The notes under the pieces were generated by a model. The model did no database searches, was not told the origin of the DNA, and was given only the letters and a program-made list of their open reading frames with translations. A program made the position numbers and the translations under genes. From positions 124,001-188,000 of the forward strand of contig NZ_WJXB01000013.1 in NCBI RefSeq assembly GCF_009664975.1: a stretch of 64,000 bases of DNA, given 5' to 3'. The DNA comes from Paenibacillus monticola (GTDB lineage Bacteria > Bacillota > Bacilli > Paenibacillales > Paenibacillaceae). This document shows positions 34,012 through 43,841 of this stretch, piece by piece; the first letter of the stretch is position 1; the number at the start of each line of letters is the position of its first letter.

Positions 34012-36585
34012 TCAAGTCATGTCATCCCGAAGCGCGTCAATGATATTTTCTCTTTTTATCTTACTAATGGCATACAGCATTGTAATGAACACGATAAAGA
34101 GCACGCTGAACACGCTGATTGCCATACTGCCCCACGGGAATACAAAATCGAAGTTGTCCGTCCTTTCTGCTGCCACAAACCCTTTGTAAATCAGCCAGGA
34201 AGAGATTCCCGCTATGGGAAGCCCGAATAGCAACGTCCTCATGCCATAAAAGACACACTCGAAATTCATCATCTTTTGGAAATCGCGTTCAGACATCCCC
34301 ACCGAGCGGAGCATGGCAATCTCCCGCCTGCGCAACATGATGTTCGTGGAAATGGTGTTGAACACATTAGCAACCGCAATCAGCGAAATCATGATGACAA
34401 AAACATAGGTGAAAACATCAATAACAAATGTTAGACTGCGGTATTGTTCAACCACCGTGTACACATTTTGTAGGGTATACGCAGACGTAATTCCTGCGTC
34501 CTGAATCATCGTTTCCATTTTAGCCACCGATTGCGAAGGATTTTTTGACAGAAAGCTCACTCCTATACTCGCATGGGTATCAGGGGTTTGAAACTTCTCT
34601 TTGAGCGAATAGGGGGCCACCACCATAAACACGTATGATTTCTTCTCGGAAGATTGATTCAGGGGTTTAAGAGGATCCACCGGGTACGTATCAACAAACG
34701 TAATGTTTATGCTTTGCCCCTGTTCCCTCTTCGGCTTGTCATTTGTTTCGGGAGCGACACTGAAAGTCATGGAACGACTGGCAAACATATCAAACGCTTC
34801 CGACCCGTCTTTATTGTTAACCCGCTTTTTGGCAACGGCAATCATTTTCGCGTCCTTCCCAGTATATTCCTCTGCGGATAAGCCCAATTTTTTGATAAAC
34901 CGCAGATATTCGCTGTCCTCAATAAACTGGATGTCCATTGGCAGATGAACCGTTTGGTCCGGCGAATGTGAACCCGCGTATTCCCGGTAACGGTCTGAAA
35001 AATCGCTTGTCTTAACCGTGCCTGAATACGCGAAAATCGCTTGATACGAGCTTTTGTAAACCCCGTCTGCGGTTTTTAGTTTGTCGTAAAGTGGGAACAT
35101 TTCGCTGTCGTCCATGTCCTGAGTGGTAAACACGATGTCATAGTCAAAGTCCATTATCGACCGTTCTGCAAGCCGTTTCAGAGTCGTTCCAAAAGCACTT
35201 CCCGATACAAATAGCACCACGCTTAAAACAAGGGATAGCACAATGCTGCGATAGCGCTTTTTGTTTCTCTTAAAATTCTTTAGCGCAAGAGTTCCCTCCA
35301 AACCGTAAATACGCTGCGCGAGTTTTGACGTTTTCACGGCTTTCGATTCGGTTTTGACCTCGTTGGTCTGGCGAATACTCTCCATCACGGGAGTGTTTGC
35401 GGCTTTCCTGGCCGGGATATAGGCTGAAATCAAAATGGTAACCAAACTGACCGCCGCCGCTGCGACAATTGCAGGGACACACACCGACAAGGTTAAAGGC
35501 ACGGTACTTGGGATAATGTTCTTGAAATTCCCGGCAACAATAGGAATTACAAGCCTGATACTGCCTATGCCGACCATAACGCCAATCGGTATGCCGATTG
35601 CGCCAATGCAAAGTCCCTCAAACAGCACCGAATTTCGCAGTTGCCTAGGCGTAGCGCCCACCGACGAAAGAATCCCGAACTGGCGTGTACGTTCGTTCAG
35701 CGAGATGTTAAACGAGTTATAAATCAGAAAAATCGAGCCTACCATTATGATGGCAACCATAATGCCGCCAACCGTGTACAAAAGCGTGTTGAACAGTTTA
35801 TTGTCCGAAACGCCCATGAAGCGCAACACATTATCGTTAAGGACATAAGCTTCGGTTCCCGCTGTGCTGCTTGCATAAGCCTGGACTCCGCGCGGGTTTT
35901 TAAGCGTGACAAATATGCTGAAGCTGTCCGCTTTATCTTGAGGATCTGCTTTCGTTATCAAGGTGTATCCCGGTGCGGAATGTTCCTCGAAACCGGGTCT
36001 TTCACAGATACCGACAACCGTGTAGGTTCTCGTGGCTTTTGGCACAAGAGTTTCTTTCCCGGATATGTAAGGGGTATGTTGACCGAGATTCTTGTTGCCA
36101 TTCATGCGGCTTCCAACAGCAAGTGAAAGCGTGTCGCCCACCCTGAATCTAACGCCGCCCTTTGCCGCGACGTGCCCCGGGACAAGAATCTCCCCACTGT
36201 TCTTTGGCAATCTGCCTGAAACCAGGGTTATGGGTAAGGTATTAAAAGCTTCCTCGCTGAATCCGGCGATAAAAAGATAGGGCTTTTCGGGGCTTTTCCC
36301 GCCGTCAAGCGTTGCATAGCCGATATTTTCAAACCCTACAGTATTGGCAACTCCATTGTCGTGGGCTCGCTCCTGCACGAAAGTGGAATTAACATCCAAA
36401 AACTCAACATGCCAACCACCGTATTTCACAACAGATCCGTTTACCAGAAAATTCAACAGGGAAGTGCCAAAGGTAGCGACTGCCGTAATCATGGCGGCGG
36501 ACAGAACAACTCCGATAATCGTGACAATCGTTCGGGTACGGCTTTTTTTCATGCTTTGCAGGGTAACTTTGTTAAAAATATTCAT
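34012..36585 (-). CDS. FtsX-like ABC transporter permease
   Basis: 857 residues with two FtsX/MacB-type modules. An N-terminal membrane anchor (about 17-40) is followed by a roughly 230-residue extracytoplasmic domain and three helices (about 280-400); then comes a second anchor near 450, another large external domain, and three C-terminal helices (about 720-850). The conserved cytoplasmic RTRQFGILSSVGATPRQLR and RRREIAMLRSVGMSERDF contact the ATPase. It overlaps the ATPase gene by 4 bases (ATGA). With the two-component genes upstream this resembles antimicrobial-peptide or envelope-stress export modules, though the fold differs from BceB in size. Confidence 0.9.
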   Translation of the reverse strand: MNIFNKVTLQSMKKSRTRTIVTIIGVVLSAAMITAVATFGTSLLNFLVNGSVVKYGGWHVEFLDVNSTFVQERAHDNGVANTVGFENIGYATLDGGKSPEKPYLFIAGFSEEAFNTLPITLVSGRLPKNSGEILVPGHVAAKGGVRFRVGDTLSLAVGSRMNGNKNLGQHTPYISGKETLVPKATRTYTVVGICERPGFEEHSAPGYTLITKADPQDKADSFSIFVTLKNPRGVQAYASSTAGTEAYVLNDNVLRFMGVSDNKLFNTLLYTVGGIMVAIIMVGSIFLIYNSFNISLNERTRQFGILSSVGATPRQLRNSVLFEGLCIGAIGIPIGVMVGIGSIRLVIPIVAGNFKNIIPSTVPLTLSVCVPAIVAAAAVSLVTILISAYIPARKAANTPVMESIRQTNEVKTESKAVKTSKLAQRIYGLEGTLALKNFKRNKKRYRSIVLSLVLSVVLFVSGSAFGTTLKRLAERSIMDFDYDIVFTTQDMDDSEMFPLYDKLKTADGVYKSSYQAIFAYSGTVKTSDFSDRYREYAGSHSPDQTVHLPMDIQFIEDSEYLRFIKKLGLSAEEYTGKDAKMIAVAKKRVNNKDGSEAFDMFASRSMTFSVAPETNDKPKREQGQSINITFVDTYPVDPLKPLNQSSEKKSYVFMVVAPYSLKEKFQTPDTHASIGVSFLSKNPSQSVAKMETMIQDAGITSAYTLQNVYTVVEQYRSLTFVIDVFTYVFVIMISLIAVANVFNTISTNIMLRRREIAMLRSVGMSERDFQKMMNFECVFYGMRTLLFGLPIAGISSWLIYKGFVAAERTDNFDFVFPWGSMAISVFSVLFIVFITMLYAISKIKRENIIDALRDDMT

Positions 36586-37268
36586 AGCCGCACCATTCTC
36601 TCATCCCGCGTTACTTTGCCGTCTGATATGCCGATAATGCGGTCTGCTTGCAAGGCGATATTTTCGTCATGGGTGACGAGGAGCAGGGTCTGCCCATATT
36701 TTTTATTGCTTTCTTTCAGCAATTTGATGATTTCATGTCCATTTCGGCTGTCCAAACTGCCCGTGGGTTCATCGGCAAGCATGACCGCCGGGGCGTTCAT
36801 CAAAGCACGTCCTATGGAAACGCGCTGTTGCTGACCGCCTGAAAGCTGATTGGGTAAATGCGTTTTGCGGTCTTGCAACCCAAGCATTTCGAGCAGGTCA
36901 TTCAGCCGTTCCTCGTTGACCTTGCGCTTATCCATCAGGATAGGCAAGGTGATGTTTTCCAGCACATTCAGGGTGGGAATGAGGTTGTGAAACTGGTAAA
37001 TCAATCCGACCTGCCGTCTGCGGAAGATGGCGAGTTTTTCATTGCTTTTGGCATATACATCCTGCCCGTCCAAATACACCTTTCCGCTTGTCGGCACGTC
37101 CACGCCGCCGATGATGTGAAGCAATGTGGATTTGCCGGAGCCTGAGGAGCCGATGATTGCAGTAAACTCCCCCTTTTCGATTGTAAGCGAAACATGGTCA
37201 AGGGCGATAACCTGGTTTTCGCCCTTGCCGTAAACCTTGCATAAATTTTCAATTTTTAAAAAATCCAT
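36582..37268 (-). CDS. ABC transporter ATP-binding protein (MacB/LolD type)
   Basis: 228 residues: Walker A GSSGSGKST, Q-loop, signature LSGGQQQRVSIGRAL, Walker B VMLADEPTGSLD and switch His in LLVTHDE. This is the subfamily that drives FtsX-like permeases. AGGAG lies 9 bases before the ATG, and its TGA overlaps the permease ATG, so the two are translationally coupled. Confidence 0.95.
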   Translation of the reverse strand: MDFLKIENLCKVYGKGENQVIALDHVSLTIEKGEFTAIIGSSGSGKSTLLHIIGGVDVPTSGKVYLDGQDVYAKSNEKLAIFRRRQVGLIYQFHNLIPTLNVLENITLPILMDKRKVNEERLNDLLEMLGLQDRKTHLPNQLSGGQQQRVSIGRALMNAPAVMLADEPTGSLDSRNGHEIIKLLKESNKKYGQTLLLVTHDENIALQADRIIGISDGKVTRDERMVRL

Positions 37269-37350
37269 TATGTAAGTCTCCTATCTCATGGTTTCCCCAT
37301 ATACTAGCACCTTCGACTTACATCTCTGTGACTTTCAGGTGAGAGATTAG

Positions 37351-38340
37351 TCACTTTGGGAAACGAATGGTAAATAACGCACCTCCCTGCGGATGATTTT
37401 TCGCAGTAATCGTCCCTCCCTGCCTTGTTATAATCATCTTGCAGAGAGCCAATCCAATCCCGTATCCTGTAGCGTTTGGGTTTTTTCCACGATAAAACCT
37501 GTCAAACAGGCAGGGTAAATCTTCTTTTTCAAAGCCCATACCGCTGTCGTGGATGGCAATCTCGGTAAACAGTGGGTTGTCCGTGCAAACAATCTCAATC
37601 TTCCCGTTATCGCCTGTGCTTTCCATGCAATTTTTGAGGATATTTTGAATTACTTCCGAAAGCCAACCTGAATCGCCCTGAATAATCATTCCTTTCGGTG
37701 CATCTATTTGCAAATCAATATCGTGCAGTTCCATTGGGATTAGGAACGGGCGAAGCGCGGCGCATATCAAGTTGTTTACATCTATCTGCTCGCTTTGGAA
37801 CACCACAATGCCCGCGTCCAGGCGGGATAATTTCAACAGGGAAGTAAGCAGCCAATCCATCTGTACAAACAATTCCTCTGTTTCCCGTATCAATGCTTTC
37901 CGGTCATTTTCGTCAGGGTTATTCACTAACAATGACAGAATAATGTTCACGGATGTGAGAGGGGTGCGGAGTTGGTGGGCTATGTCGGCCAACGAATCGG
38001 CAAGATGCTCTTTATCTTTTTTCAGTGCGTCGTTTTGCTCCCGAATACGTAGTGTCATTTTTGTTATCTCGCTTTGCAGAATGGAAAGCTCGCCCTCGTC
38101 CGATTCACTAATATACAGATGGTCAGCGTTATGAAGTACAAGATCGATTTGATCTGAAATCTGCGCAATGCTTTTATATCGGGCTTTGGTGAACGCAAAA
38201 AACGCTATGCCAAAGGTGGCGGCAGAAGCAATGGCAAGGATTCCAGCCGCTGTATTGATTGCAAATCCCAGCGATACAGCGGCGGCAGCTATTAAGGCGA
38301 ACAAAATGGCAAACTGCCGGAATTCTCTATTCCGAAGCAT
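37351..38340 (-). CDS. Sensor histidine kinase with short membrane sensor
   Basis: 329 residues. Two membrane helices lie near residues 10-50 with almost no loop between them, then a linker coil, the phosphoacceptor motif DIAHQLRTPLTSV and an HATPase domain (NILKNCMES N-box, IAIHDSGMGF G1, GYGIGLALCKMI G2). The lack of an extracellular sensor is typical of kinases that sense through a partner ABC permease. It overlaps the regulator gene by 14 bases and precedes the ABC genes, so it probably responds to the state of that transporter. Confidence 0.92.
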   Translation of the reverse strand: MLRNREFRQFAILFALIAAAAVSLGFAINTAAGILAIASAATFGIAFFAFTKARYKSIAQISDQIDLVLHNADHLYISESDEGELSILQSEITKMTLRIREQNDALKKDKEHLADSLADIAHQLRTPLTSVNIILSLLVNNPDENDRKALIRETEELFVQMDWLLTSLLKLSRLDAGIVVFQSEQIDVNNLICAALRPFLIPMELHDIDLQIDAPKGMIIQGDSGWLSEVIQNILKNCMESTGDNGKIEIVCTDNPLFTEIAIHDSGMGFEKEDLPCLFDRFYRGKNPNATGYGIGLALCKMIITRQGGTITAKNHPQGGALFTIRFPK

Positions 38341-39013
38341 ACCCGTCCCCCAATCTATATCCTGTCCCGCGAACGGTCAGAATGATTTGCGGGCTTGCTG
38401 GGTCGTTCTCTATCTTCTCCCGCAAGCGTTTGATGTACACGGTCAATGTATTATCATTGACAAACTCGCCCGCCGCGTCCCACAATTCGTCAAGTAACCT
38501 GCCCCTTGTGATAATACTTTTGGGGTTGCTAATAAACACCAGCAACAAGCGGTATTCTAATGCTGAAAGAAAAACCTCATTGCCGTTTCTTTTCACAACA
38601 CCACTTGCCATATCAACATGAAGCCCGCGAATTTCAAAATCCGAGCTGGAACGCCCGCTTTTTCGCAGGGCAGTTCCAATTCGCGCAATCAATTCACGCG
38701 GACGAAAAGGCTTGGTGATATAGTCGTCCGCGCCCATGTTCAGTCCGGTAACAACACTTGCTTCATCGCCGGAAGCCGTCAGAAAGATAACGGGAACATC
38801 CCCAGTTTCTTTGATTTCCGTGCAAACCGTAAAGCCATTTCCGTCAGGCAAAGAAATATCTATCAACGCCAAGTCAAATTTATTCACGGCAAGCGCAGTA
38901 AGGGCATCACCATGCGTAGGGGCATGGATGACTGTAAATCCCTCCGAGCGGAGCAAAAGCATAAGGTTTCTGGCGATTGCCTTATCGTCCTCAACCAAAA
39001 ATATCCGTTTCAT
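38327..39013 (-). CDS. OmpR-family response regulator
   Basis: 228 residues: a receiver domain with the phosphoacceptor Asp in LALIDISLPDGNGF and the switch K in YITKPFRPREL, then a winged-helix DNA-binding domain (RLLDELWDAAGEFVNDNTLTVYIKRLREKI). It is the first gene of a four-gene operon (regulator, kinase, ATPase, permease). It probably activates this operon, although no binding site could be identified. Confidence 0.95.
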   Translation of the reverse strand: MKRIFLVEDDKAIARNLMLLLRSEGFTVIHAPTHGDALTALAVNKFDLALIDISLPDGNGFTVCTEIKETGDVPVIFLTASGDEASVVTGLNMGADDYITKPFRPRELIARIGTALRKSGRSSSDFEIRGLHVDMASGVVKRNGNEVFLSALEYRLLLVFISNPKSIITRGRLLDELWDAAGEFVNDNTLTVYIKRLREKIENDPASPQIILTVRGTGYRLGDGYASE

Positions 39014-39250
39014 TTATTTTCACCATCCTTTGCTTTACTGCTCCTATAACGTCCGGCAGAGCAATGATACACTACCATTCTGTCTGTGATTCTCCAATTT
39101 TTGCATAATACCTCCATAGCTTTATTATATTGCTTTTGACGGAAGCGGAAACAAGGATTCTCACACAAGCTGCTAAACTATCCATTCTGGGTGGGGTATC
39201 TGCTACCCAATTTTTCAATATGTTAAATCGTTAATTTTTCGATACATGTC
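39014..39250. other. Intergenic region upstream of the two-component operon
   Basis: It must contain the operon promoter. A weak hairpin GGGTA/TACCC at about 39198-39212 followed by ATTTTT is present on the plus strand. No gene or clear regulator site was seen. Confidence 0.4.
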
Positions 39251-39283
39251 AAAAAAGCCATCTTCCATGAAGATGGCTTTTTT
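39251..39283. terminator. Bidirectional intrinsic terminator
   Basis: A 15-bp perfect stem AAAAAAGCCATCTTC with a 3-base loop and T runs on both strands. It lies 82 bases after the serine hydrolase stop (39365) and insulates it from the regulator operon. Confidence 0.9.
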
Positions 39284-39364
39284 CCAATGTAGTGAATGGA
39301 TGCAATATCGATATTTCACTACCTTACGGGTAAGCACCAATCAGAAATTTTTCCGAATTCGGTT

Positions 39365-41416
39365 CTAATTTTTGCTTAGACTGATTTTGAATACTCCCCC
39401 TGTATTACCACCCAAGACGATCATTCCACCTTCTGGCAGTATTACTGAATGACTATTGCTTGCAATTGAGAAATTCACAATCACTCCCTGTTTATCATAA
39501 ACAGCAAATCCTCCGCTTTTTGGAATATCAACCGTCATTTTCTTATTGGCTGATTTTCCATCAATTTTAAACCATACTGCATGACCATCCGATTGTAGAG
39601 TGGAAATCGAAGATTTCCCGCCATAGAGTGGTTTCACAACATCCTCGCTTATATAGGAAAATCCATCGATTTTTAAAAACTCCGTTTGGTTCAATTTATA
39701 AAAATTTAAATCAAATGCATCTCTCCCGTTCATAATAGGAATTTCCACTGCATTTACTGCTCTATTCTCATCAACAATTTTAGTGCCATTTGCGTATCCA
39801 TGATTCAAATCAACGGATATATTCTTAATTAAGATCGAAGGTGCTAGATAAAATATAGAAGTGATCTTCTCATCCAAAGCATAATAATTTTTCCCGTTCC
39901 TATTTTTCCATGCCTTTTCAGATGTTTGATTTAGAGGATTGGCATCTAGCTTTTGGTAATCATAGGTTGCCATAACCATTTGACCTATTCCCGGAAAATT
40001 CAAATACGCGTTAACCTTTAAATATGTTTTCCCATTTGTTTGTTTGTCAAAGCTTACTGTTACACTGCCATCGCTGCTTTTAAATTTCCCATCGCCCGAA
40101 TACACATATTGTTGTGATGGTATAAACCCTTCTAGCGCAGGTAAAGTAATCTCTCCATTAATAATTTCCATATTTGTTGTTGTACCCACTGAACCGTATA
40201 ATCCAGAATAGACAAGCAAATCGGATGGCATTTTCACCTTTGTGGCAGGCTCAAATGTTTTAACGGGTAGGATGTCTTTAATAATTCCTTTATCTTTTAA
40301 ATATTCCAATAGAACATTAGTTGCAAATATAGTATTAAAGAGTGAACTCCCTCCTGATGAGAGCACAGCTACAGAGATATTATATTCTGGTATTGCATTC
40401 ACGGCAGCGTGATACATTATTGTATCCCCACCTTTGGATAATACAGTTATTCCGTAATCACTAAATGGTGCTAAGTTAACGGCGTCCCAGCCAAGACCAT
40501 AATTAAAGCTGTTTGTCTCTTCTGAAACCCAAACTCCATTTTTATATTCATGACTTTGCATGGACTTTGCTGATTTTTCAGATAATATATCGGTGCGTTT
40601 ACCTATTAACACCTCTGAAAATAGACTTAATTCTTCTGCTGTTGAGTATATACCTCCTGCCCCGAGGACATTGGCATTCTCAACGGGTAAAGCTTTATCA
40701 ATTGTAGGAAAATAGGTTTTTGCCAGCCTTTGTCTATCAAAATTGTCGAGTGGTGTCTTAGTAGCGTTTAAATTCAGCGGGGTGCTAATATGGGTTTCAA
40801 GGAATTTCGTGTAGCTTAACCCACTTACTCGTTCAACCAATATTTCTAGCAGCTGAAACCCATCATTACAATACACGGAATATTCACCAGGGTTAGATTT
40901 CAAGCTTTCTGATTGTAATCTTACTAATAATTCATCATGGCTTTTGGTATCATGATCATCGAATAACATACTATTCCCGTAGTGAGTACCGTAAAGTCCT
41001 GACGAATGATTCATTAACATACGCGGCGTAATTTCTTTATATCTTTCATCCGACATTGTAAAGTCCTTGATATACGTTGTGAGTGGTTTATCTATATCAA
41101 CTTCATTAGTATCAACCAGCATCATCGTTGCGGCAGTTACATACATCTTGCTTACTGAGCCTATACCAAACATCGTGTCTTTGGTTATCGGGGCCTTGGT
41201 TGCTTTATCATATACACCAGCGCTATCTGACAAAGCAATCGATCCATTATCGTTGATTGCATACTGCAACCCACTAACACCATAATTGGATACCATCTCC
41301 GAAGCCATACTTTGAATCCTTTCTTTTATTGCAACCTTATTATCTTGAGCAAAAACTGAGGTAATCGGTAATACAAAAAACATGGTAGCAATGAATACTG
41401 AAATTATCTTCTTCAT
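39365..41416 (-). CDS. Secreted serine hydrolase, class C beta-lactamase/PBP4* family
   Basis: 683 residues. Signal peptide MKKIISVFIATMFFVLPITSVFA. The beta-lactamase-fold domain (about 35-375) carries SVSK (nucleophile Ser87, Lys90), YCN as the YxN motif near 178 and a late KGG-like SKGGDT. The C-terminal 300 residues are beta-rich and probably bind substrate or the cell wall. Candidate activities are D-aminopeptidase, esterase or penicillin-binding hydrolase. A good AGGAGGG site precedes the ATG. It lies directly downstream of an AgrC/AgrA-like pair that may control it. Confidence 0.88.
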   Translation of the reverse strand: MKKIISVFIATMFFVLPITSVFAQDNKVAIKERIQSMASEMVSNYGVSGLQYAINDNGSIALSDSAGVYDKATKAPITKDTMFGIGSVSKMYVTAATMMLVDTNEVDIDKPLTTYIKDFTMSDERYKEITPRMLMNHSSGLYGTHYGNSMLFDDHDTKSHDELLVRLQSESLKSNPGEYSVYCNDGFQLLEILVERVSGLSYTKFLETHISTPLNLNATKTPLDNFDRQRLAKTYFPTIDKALPVENANVLGAGGIYSTAEELSLFSEVLIGKRTDILSEKSAKSMQSHEYKNGVWVSEETNSFNYGLGWDAVNLAPFSDYGITVLSKGGDTIMYHAAVNAIPEYNISVAVLSSGGSSLFNTIFATNVLLEYLKDKGIIKDILPVKTFEPATKVKMPSDLLVYSGLYGSVGTTTNMEIINGEITLPALEGFIPSQQYVYSGDGKFKSSDGSVTVSFDKQTNGKTYLKVNAYLNFPGIGQMVMATYDYQKLDANPLNQTSEKAWKNRNGKNYYALDEKITSIFYLAPSILIKNISVDLNHGYANGTKIVDENRAVNAVEIPIMNGRDAFDLNFYKLNQTEFLKIDGFSYISEDVVKPLYGGKSSISTLQSDGHAVWFKIDGKSANKKMTVDIPKSGGFAVYDKQGVIVNFSIASNSHSVILPEGGMIVLGGNTGGVFKISLSKN

Positions 41417-41503
41417 TGTAAATCCCTCCTCTTATTGATTATTGCTAAATGAATCATACAACGAGCGAGGATTAAATATAAAAAAACACCCTGAAACGAA
41501 AAA

Positions 41504-41539
41504 AACAATCCCTAAACAACAGGATGTCTAGGGATTGTT
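41504..41539 (-). terminator. Intrinsic terminator overlapping the sensor kinase stop codon
   Basis: An 11-bp perfect stem AACAATCCCTA/TAGGGATTGTT followed by TTTTTT on the minus strand. The kinase stop codon TAG (41530-41528) is inside the stem. Confidence 0.85.
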
Positions 41540-42826
41540 CGTATGAAATGGCAGTACAACCATATTGTTAAACACTTTATATTTCGTTTCAATGGCCATA
41601 TTCCCACCGTACTTGTCGCATATTCTAGCTATATTGGTTAAGCCAATACCATGATATTCCGGGTTTGTTTTTTGGCTTTGCAGATGCGTATCTTCATTCT
41701 CCATATGATTAAGGATGTGAATGAATAGCGCAGACTCATCTGAATGTATTTTGATAAGCACATACCTATCTTCAGCAATCCTCACCTTCTTAGAGGCTTC
41801 TATAGCGTTATCCAACATATTACCCAGAGCGACACATAAGTCATAACGGTCCATATTGACTTCCTGTGAATATAAGCTAAGTTTCGTATCTATTTTTATG
41901 CCATTTGCTTCTCCAATATTAAGCGTATTCGTAACAAGGGCATCGATCACCAGATTACCCGTATTGACCCTTTGATAGGCTCCTTCGACTTTATTCAACG
42001 TAACCTTAATATGCTCCATTGCCGCTGCCAATTCATTTCGTTTAATACACTCTTCAATATACAGAAAATGATGGTTCGTATCGTGAATAATTCTTTTCAT
42101 TGATTTGAAGCTGTGAACTGTTTTTTCGTAGTTAGCATCTTGATAGTCCATCTGTTGTTGCAATTGAGCATTCTCATGCATGAATTGAAATTTATCAATG
42201 ATATTATCAAAAATATAAACGATCAGAACATTTATGAAAAGAAATCCAATGATCGAAATGAAATAATAGATGTTCTTCTCACTGTAATAAGTTAGAACAT
42301 TAAGCTGGAATATACTTATTATAGGGACAATTAAGAATAGAATGTAGTAACGATAATGTAAAGAGAAGCTTCTACGTTTTGCAATGAGCCGTATAATCTG
42401 AATAACAACAAACATGATAATGCAGCTTAGAAATACCGACTTAGTAAATGCCAATTGATCTTGCCCATTAACTGGATCAAAGTTGCTAAAGTCTACAGAG
42501 TCTAACGCATAAAAAATATAAAGCGATATAAAATTAACGATAGACATCAACACACCATAGAGTATAGAGAAAATGACCTTTGCTTTTATTTCTACTTGAT
42601 AAGATTGCGCTAAAACAAATATCATAAGCAATGCTAAAATCGAGGATACAATAGCAGACATAGAAACAGCTAAATAAATAAAAACAAGTAAAACCATAAT
42701 AAAGAAGTAACCGAATCTATTAGGCTTTCTAGTAGTCTTATCAAAGACCGAGTTAAAGAATAAATTGATTTGAAAGCATATAACAAGTGCAACACAGAAG
42801 ACAATGGGCAAATTATATTGAATCAT
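41528..42826 (-). CDS. AgrC-like sensor histidine kinase (GHKL type)
   Basis: 432 residues. Six or so N-terminal membrane helices (to about 215), a coiled-coil dimerisation region, the phosphoacceptor HDTNHHFLYIEECI typical of AgrC/ComD peptide sensors, and a GHKL ATPase domain (ALGNMLDNAIEAS N-box, YHGIGLTNI G2). The family detects peptide signals. No AgrB-like processing protease or propeptide gene was found in the window, so it may sense a peptide encoded elsewhere, or one too short to identify. Its stop is 1 base past the regulator gene boundary. Confidence 0.9.
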   Translation of the reverse strand: MIQYNLPIVFCVALVICFQINLFFNSVFDKTTRKPNRFGYFFIMVLLVFIYLAVSMSAIVSSILALLMIFVLAQSYQVEIKAKVIFSILYGVLMSIVNFISLYIFYALDSVDFSNFDPVNGQDQLAFTKSVFLSCIIMFVVIQIIRLIAKRRSFSLHYRYYILFLIVPIISIFQLNVLTYYSEKNIYYFISIIGFLFINVLIVYIFDNIIDKFQFMHENAQLQQQMDYQDANYEKTVHSFKSMKRIIHDTNHHFLYIEECIKRNELAAAMEHIKVTLNKVEGAYQRVNTGNLVIDALVTNTLNIGEANGIKIDTKLSLYSQEVNMDRYDLCVALGNMLDNAIEASKKVRIAEDRYVLIKIHSDESALFIHILNHMENEDTHLQSQKTNPEYHGIGLTNIARICDKYGGNMAIETKYKVFNNMVVLPFHTNNP

Positions 42827-42827
42827 C

Positions 42828-43565
42828 TCAATTGACCTTCATGATCATAAATTTTGTATAAAAGTCTTTAACTTCTTTAATTTTAGAACGGCCTATAGGA
42901 AATTCCATGCCATTAGACATGAGTACAGCTCCACTAGCAAATTTTTTCACGTGAATTAGATTTATAATAACGGAACGATGAATTTGCAAGAAATTATAGT
43001 CTTTTAAGGCTAGAGCATAATCGGAGATAATGCCTTTGCTTTCATAGATTTGATTAGTTGTTATAAAATTTAATTTGCTTTTTATGGTGAGGCTTTTGGC
43101 TGCTTCAATACCGATGATGTCATCATATCTTAGAACCACTTCTTCATAGGCTGACTTGATGATCATAAACTTCTTATCAAGTGCTTGGAAATATTGGAAC
43201 AGCTTTATCATTTTTTCCTCTAAGATAGGGGGTGCAATTGGTTTTATTAAATACTGGAATGTTATTACGTCAAAGCTTTCCACCATATATTCAGGGTAGC
43301 TTGTTAAAAAAACAATTTGTTCATCCAGATTATTTAAACTCCTTATTCTTCGCGCGGTTTGAATCCCGTTAATACCATTCATTTCAACATCCAATATTAA
43401 GATATGGAATGGAGTTTTATGATTCTCATAATGAGAAACTAGCTGCTCTCCCGAGTCGAATAACTCGAACTCAAAATCAATATTTGTCTTTATCGATAAA
43501 GTAATCAGCATATTCTTAACAAGTTTTCTCTGATTTTCCTCATCATCAACAATAGCCACTCTATA
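42828..43565 (-). CDS. AgrA-like LytTR-domain response regulator
   Basis: 245 residues from ATG 43565 (GAGGTG about 10 bases upstream); an upstream in-frame start at 43598 would add 11 residues lying across the ribosome binding site. Receiver with phosphoacceptor Asp in HILILDVEMNGINGIQ, and a C-terminal LytTR DNA-binding domain (FLQIHRSVIINLIHVKKF, FPIGRSKIKEVKDFY). It is the first gene of the pair. LytTR proteins bind paired 9-bp direct repeats; no convincing pair was found upstream of the serine hydrolase. Confidence 0.92.
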   Translation of the reverse strand, partial: YRVAIVDDEENQRKLVKNMLITLSIKTNIDFEFELFDSGEQLVSHYENHKTPFHILILDVEMNGINGIQTARRIRSLNNLDEQIVFLTSYPEYMVESFDVITFQYLIKPIAPPILEEKMIKLFQYFQALDKKFMIIKSAYEEVVLRYDDIIGIEAAKSLTIKSKLNFITTNQIYESKGIISDYALALKDYNFLQIHRSVIINLIHVKKFASGAVLMSNGMEFPIGRSKIKEVKDFYTKFMIMKVN

Positions 43566-43800
43566 CATAAATAATATACACCTCATTTTCCATTGCATCG
43601 ATCATGGAACTATATTTCAGTATACATTCTTTTTAGTTCTTCATAGACAAATTCGGCTCAAACGCAAATTCCAATCCCCAAAATGCATATTTAGGAGGAA
43701 ATTATACTTTGATTAATACATATTGACTGCTCCATAGTCTTCTGCGCGATCGAAACCCAACGTCCTGACTCGGACTGAGGTTCGAGGTAAATGAGCTATT

Positions 43801-43830
43801 TATTTTCATAACGTACTAAGCCGTAGTTCA
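43801..43830 (-). pseudogene. 3' scrap related to the SF0329-family gene end
   Basis: ATAACGTACTAAGCCGTAG at 43808-43826 is identical to 29052-29070, the last codons of the SF0329-like gene. The flanking TCAT is shared after one mismatch. No further homology was seen. Confidence 0.5.
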
Positions 43831-43841
43831 TTACTTTATTA

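Noticed and set aside
39187-39215. Plus-strand terminator-like hairpin GGGTA/TACCC
   Set aside because: Five-base stem only, and no plus-strand gene ends before it.
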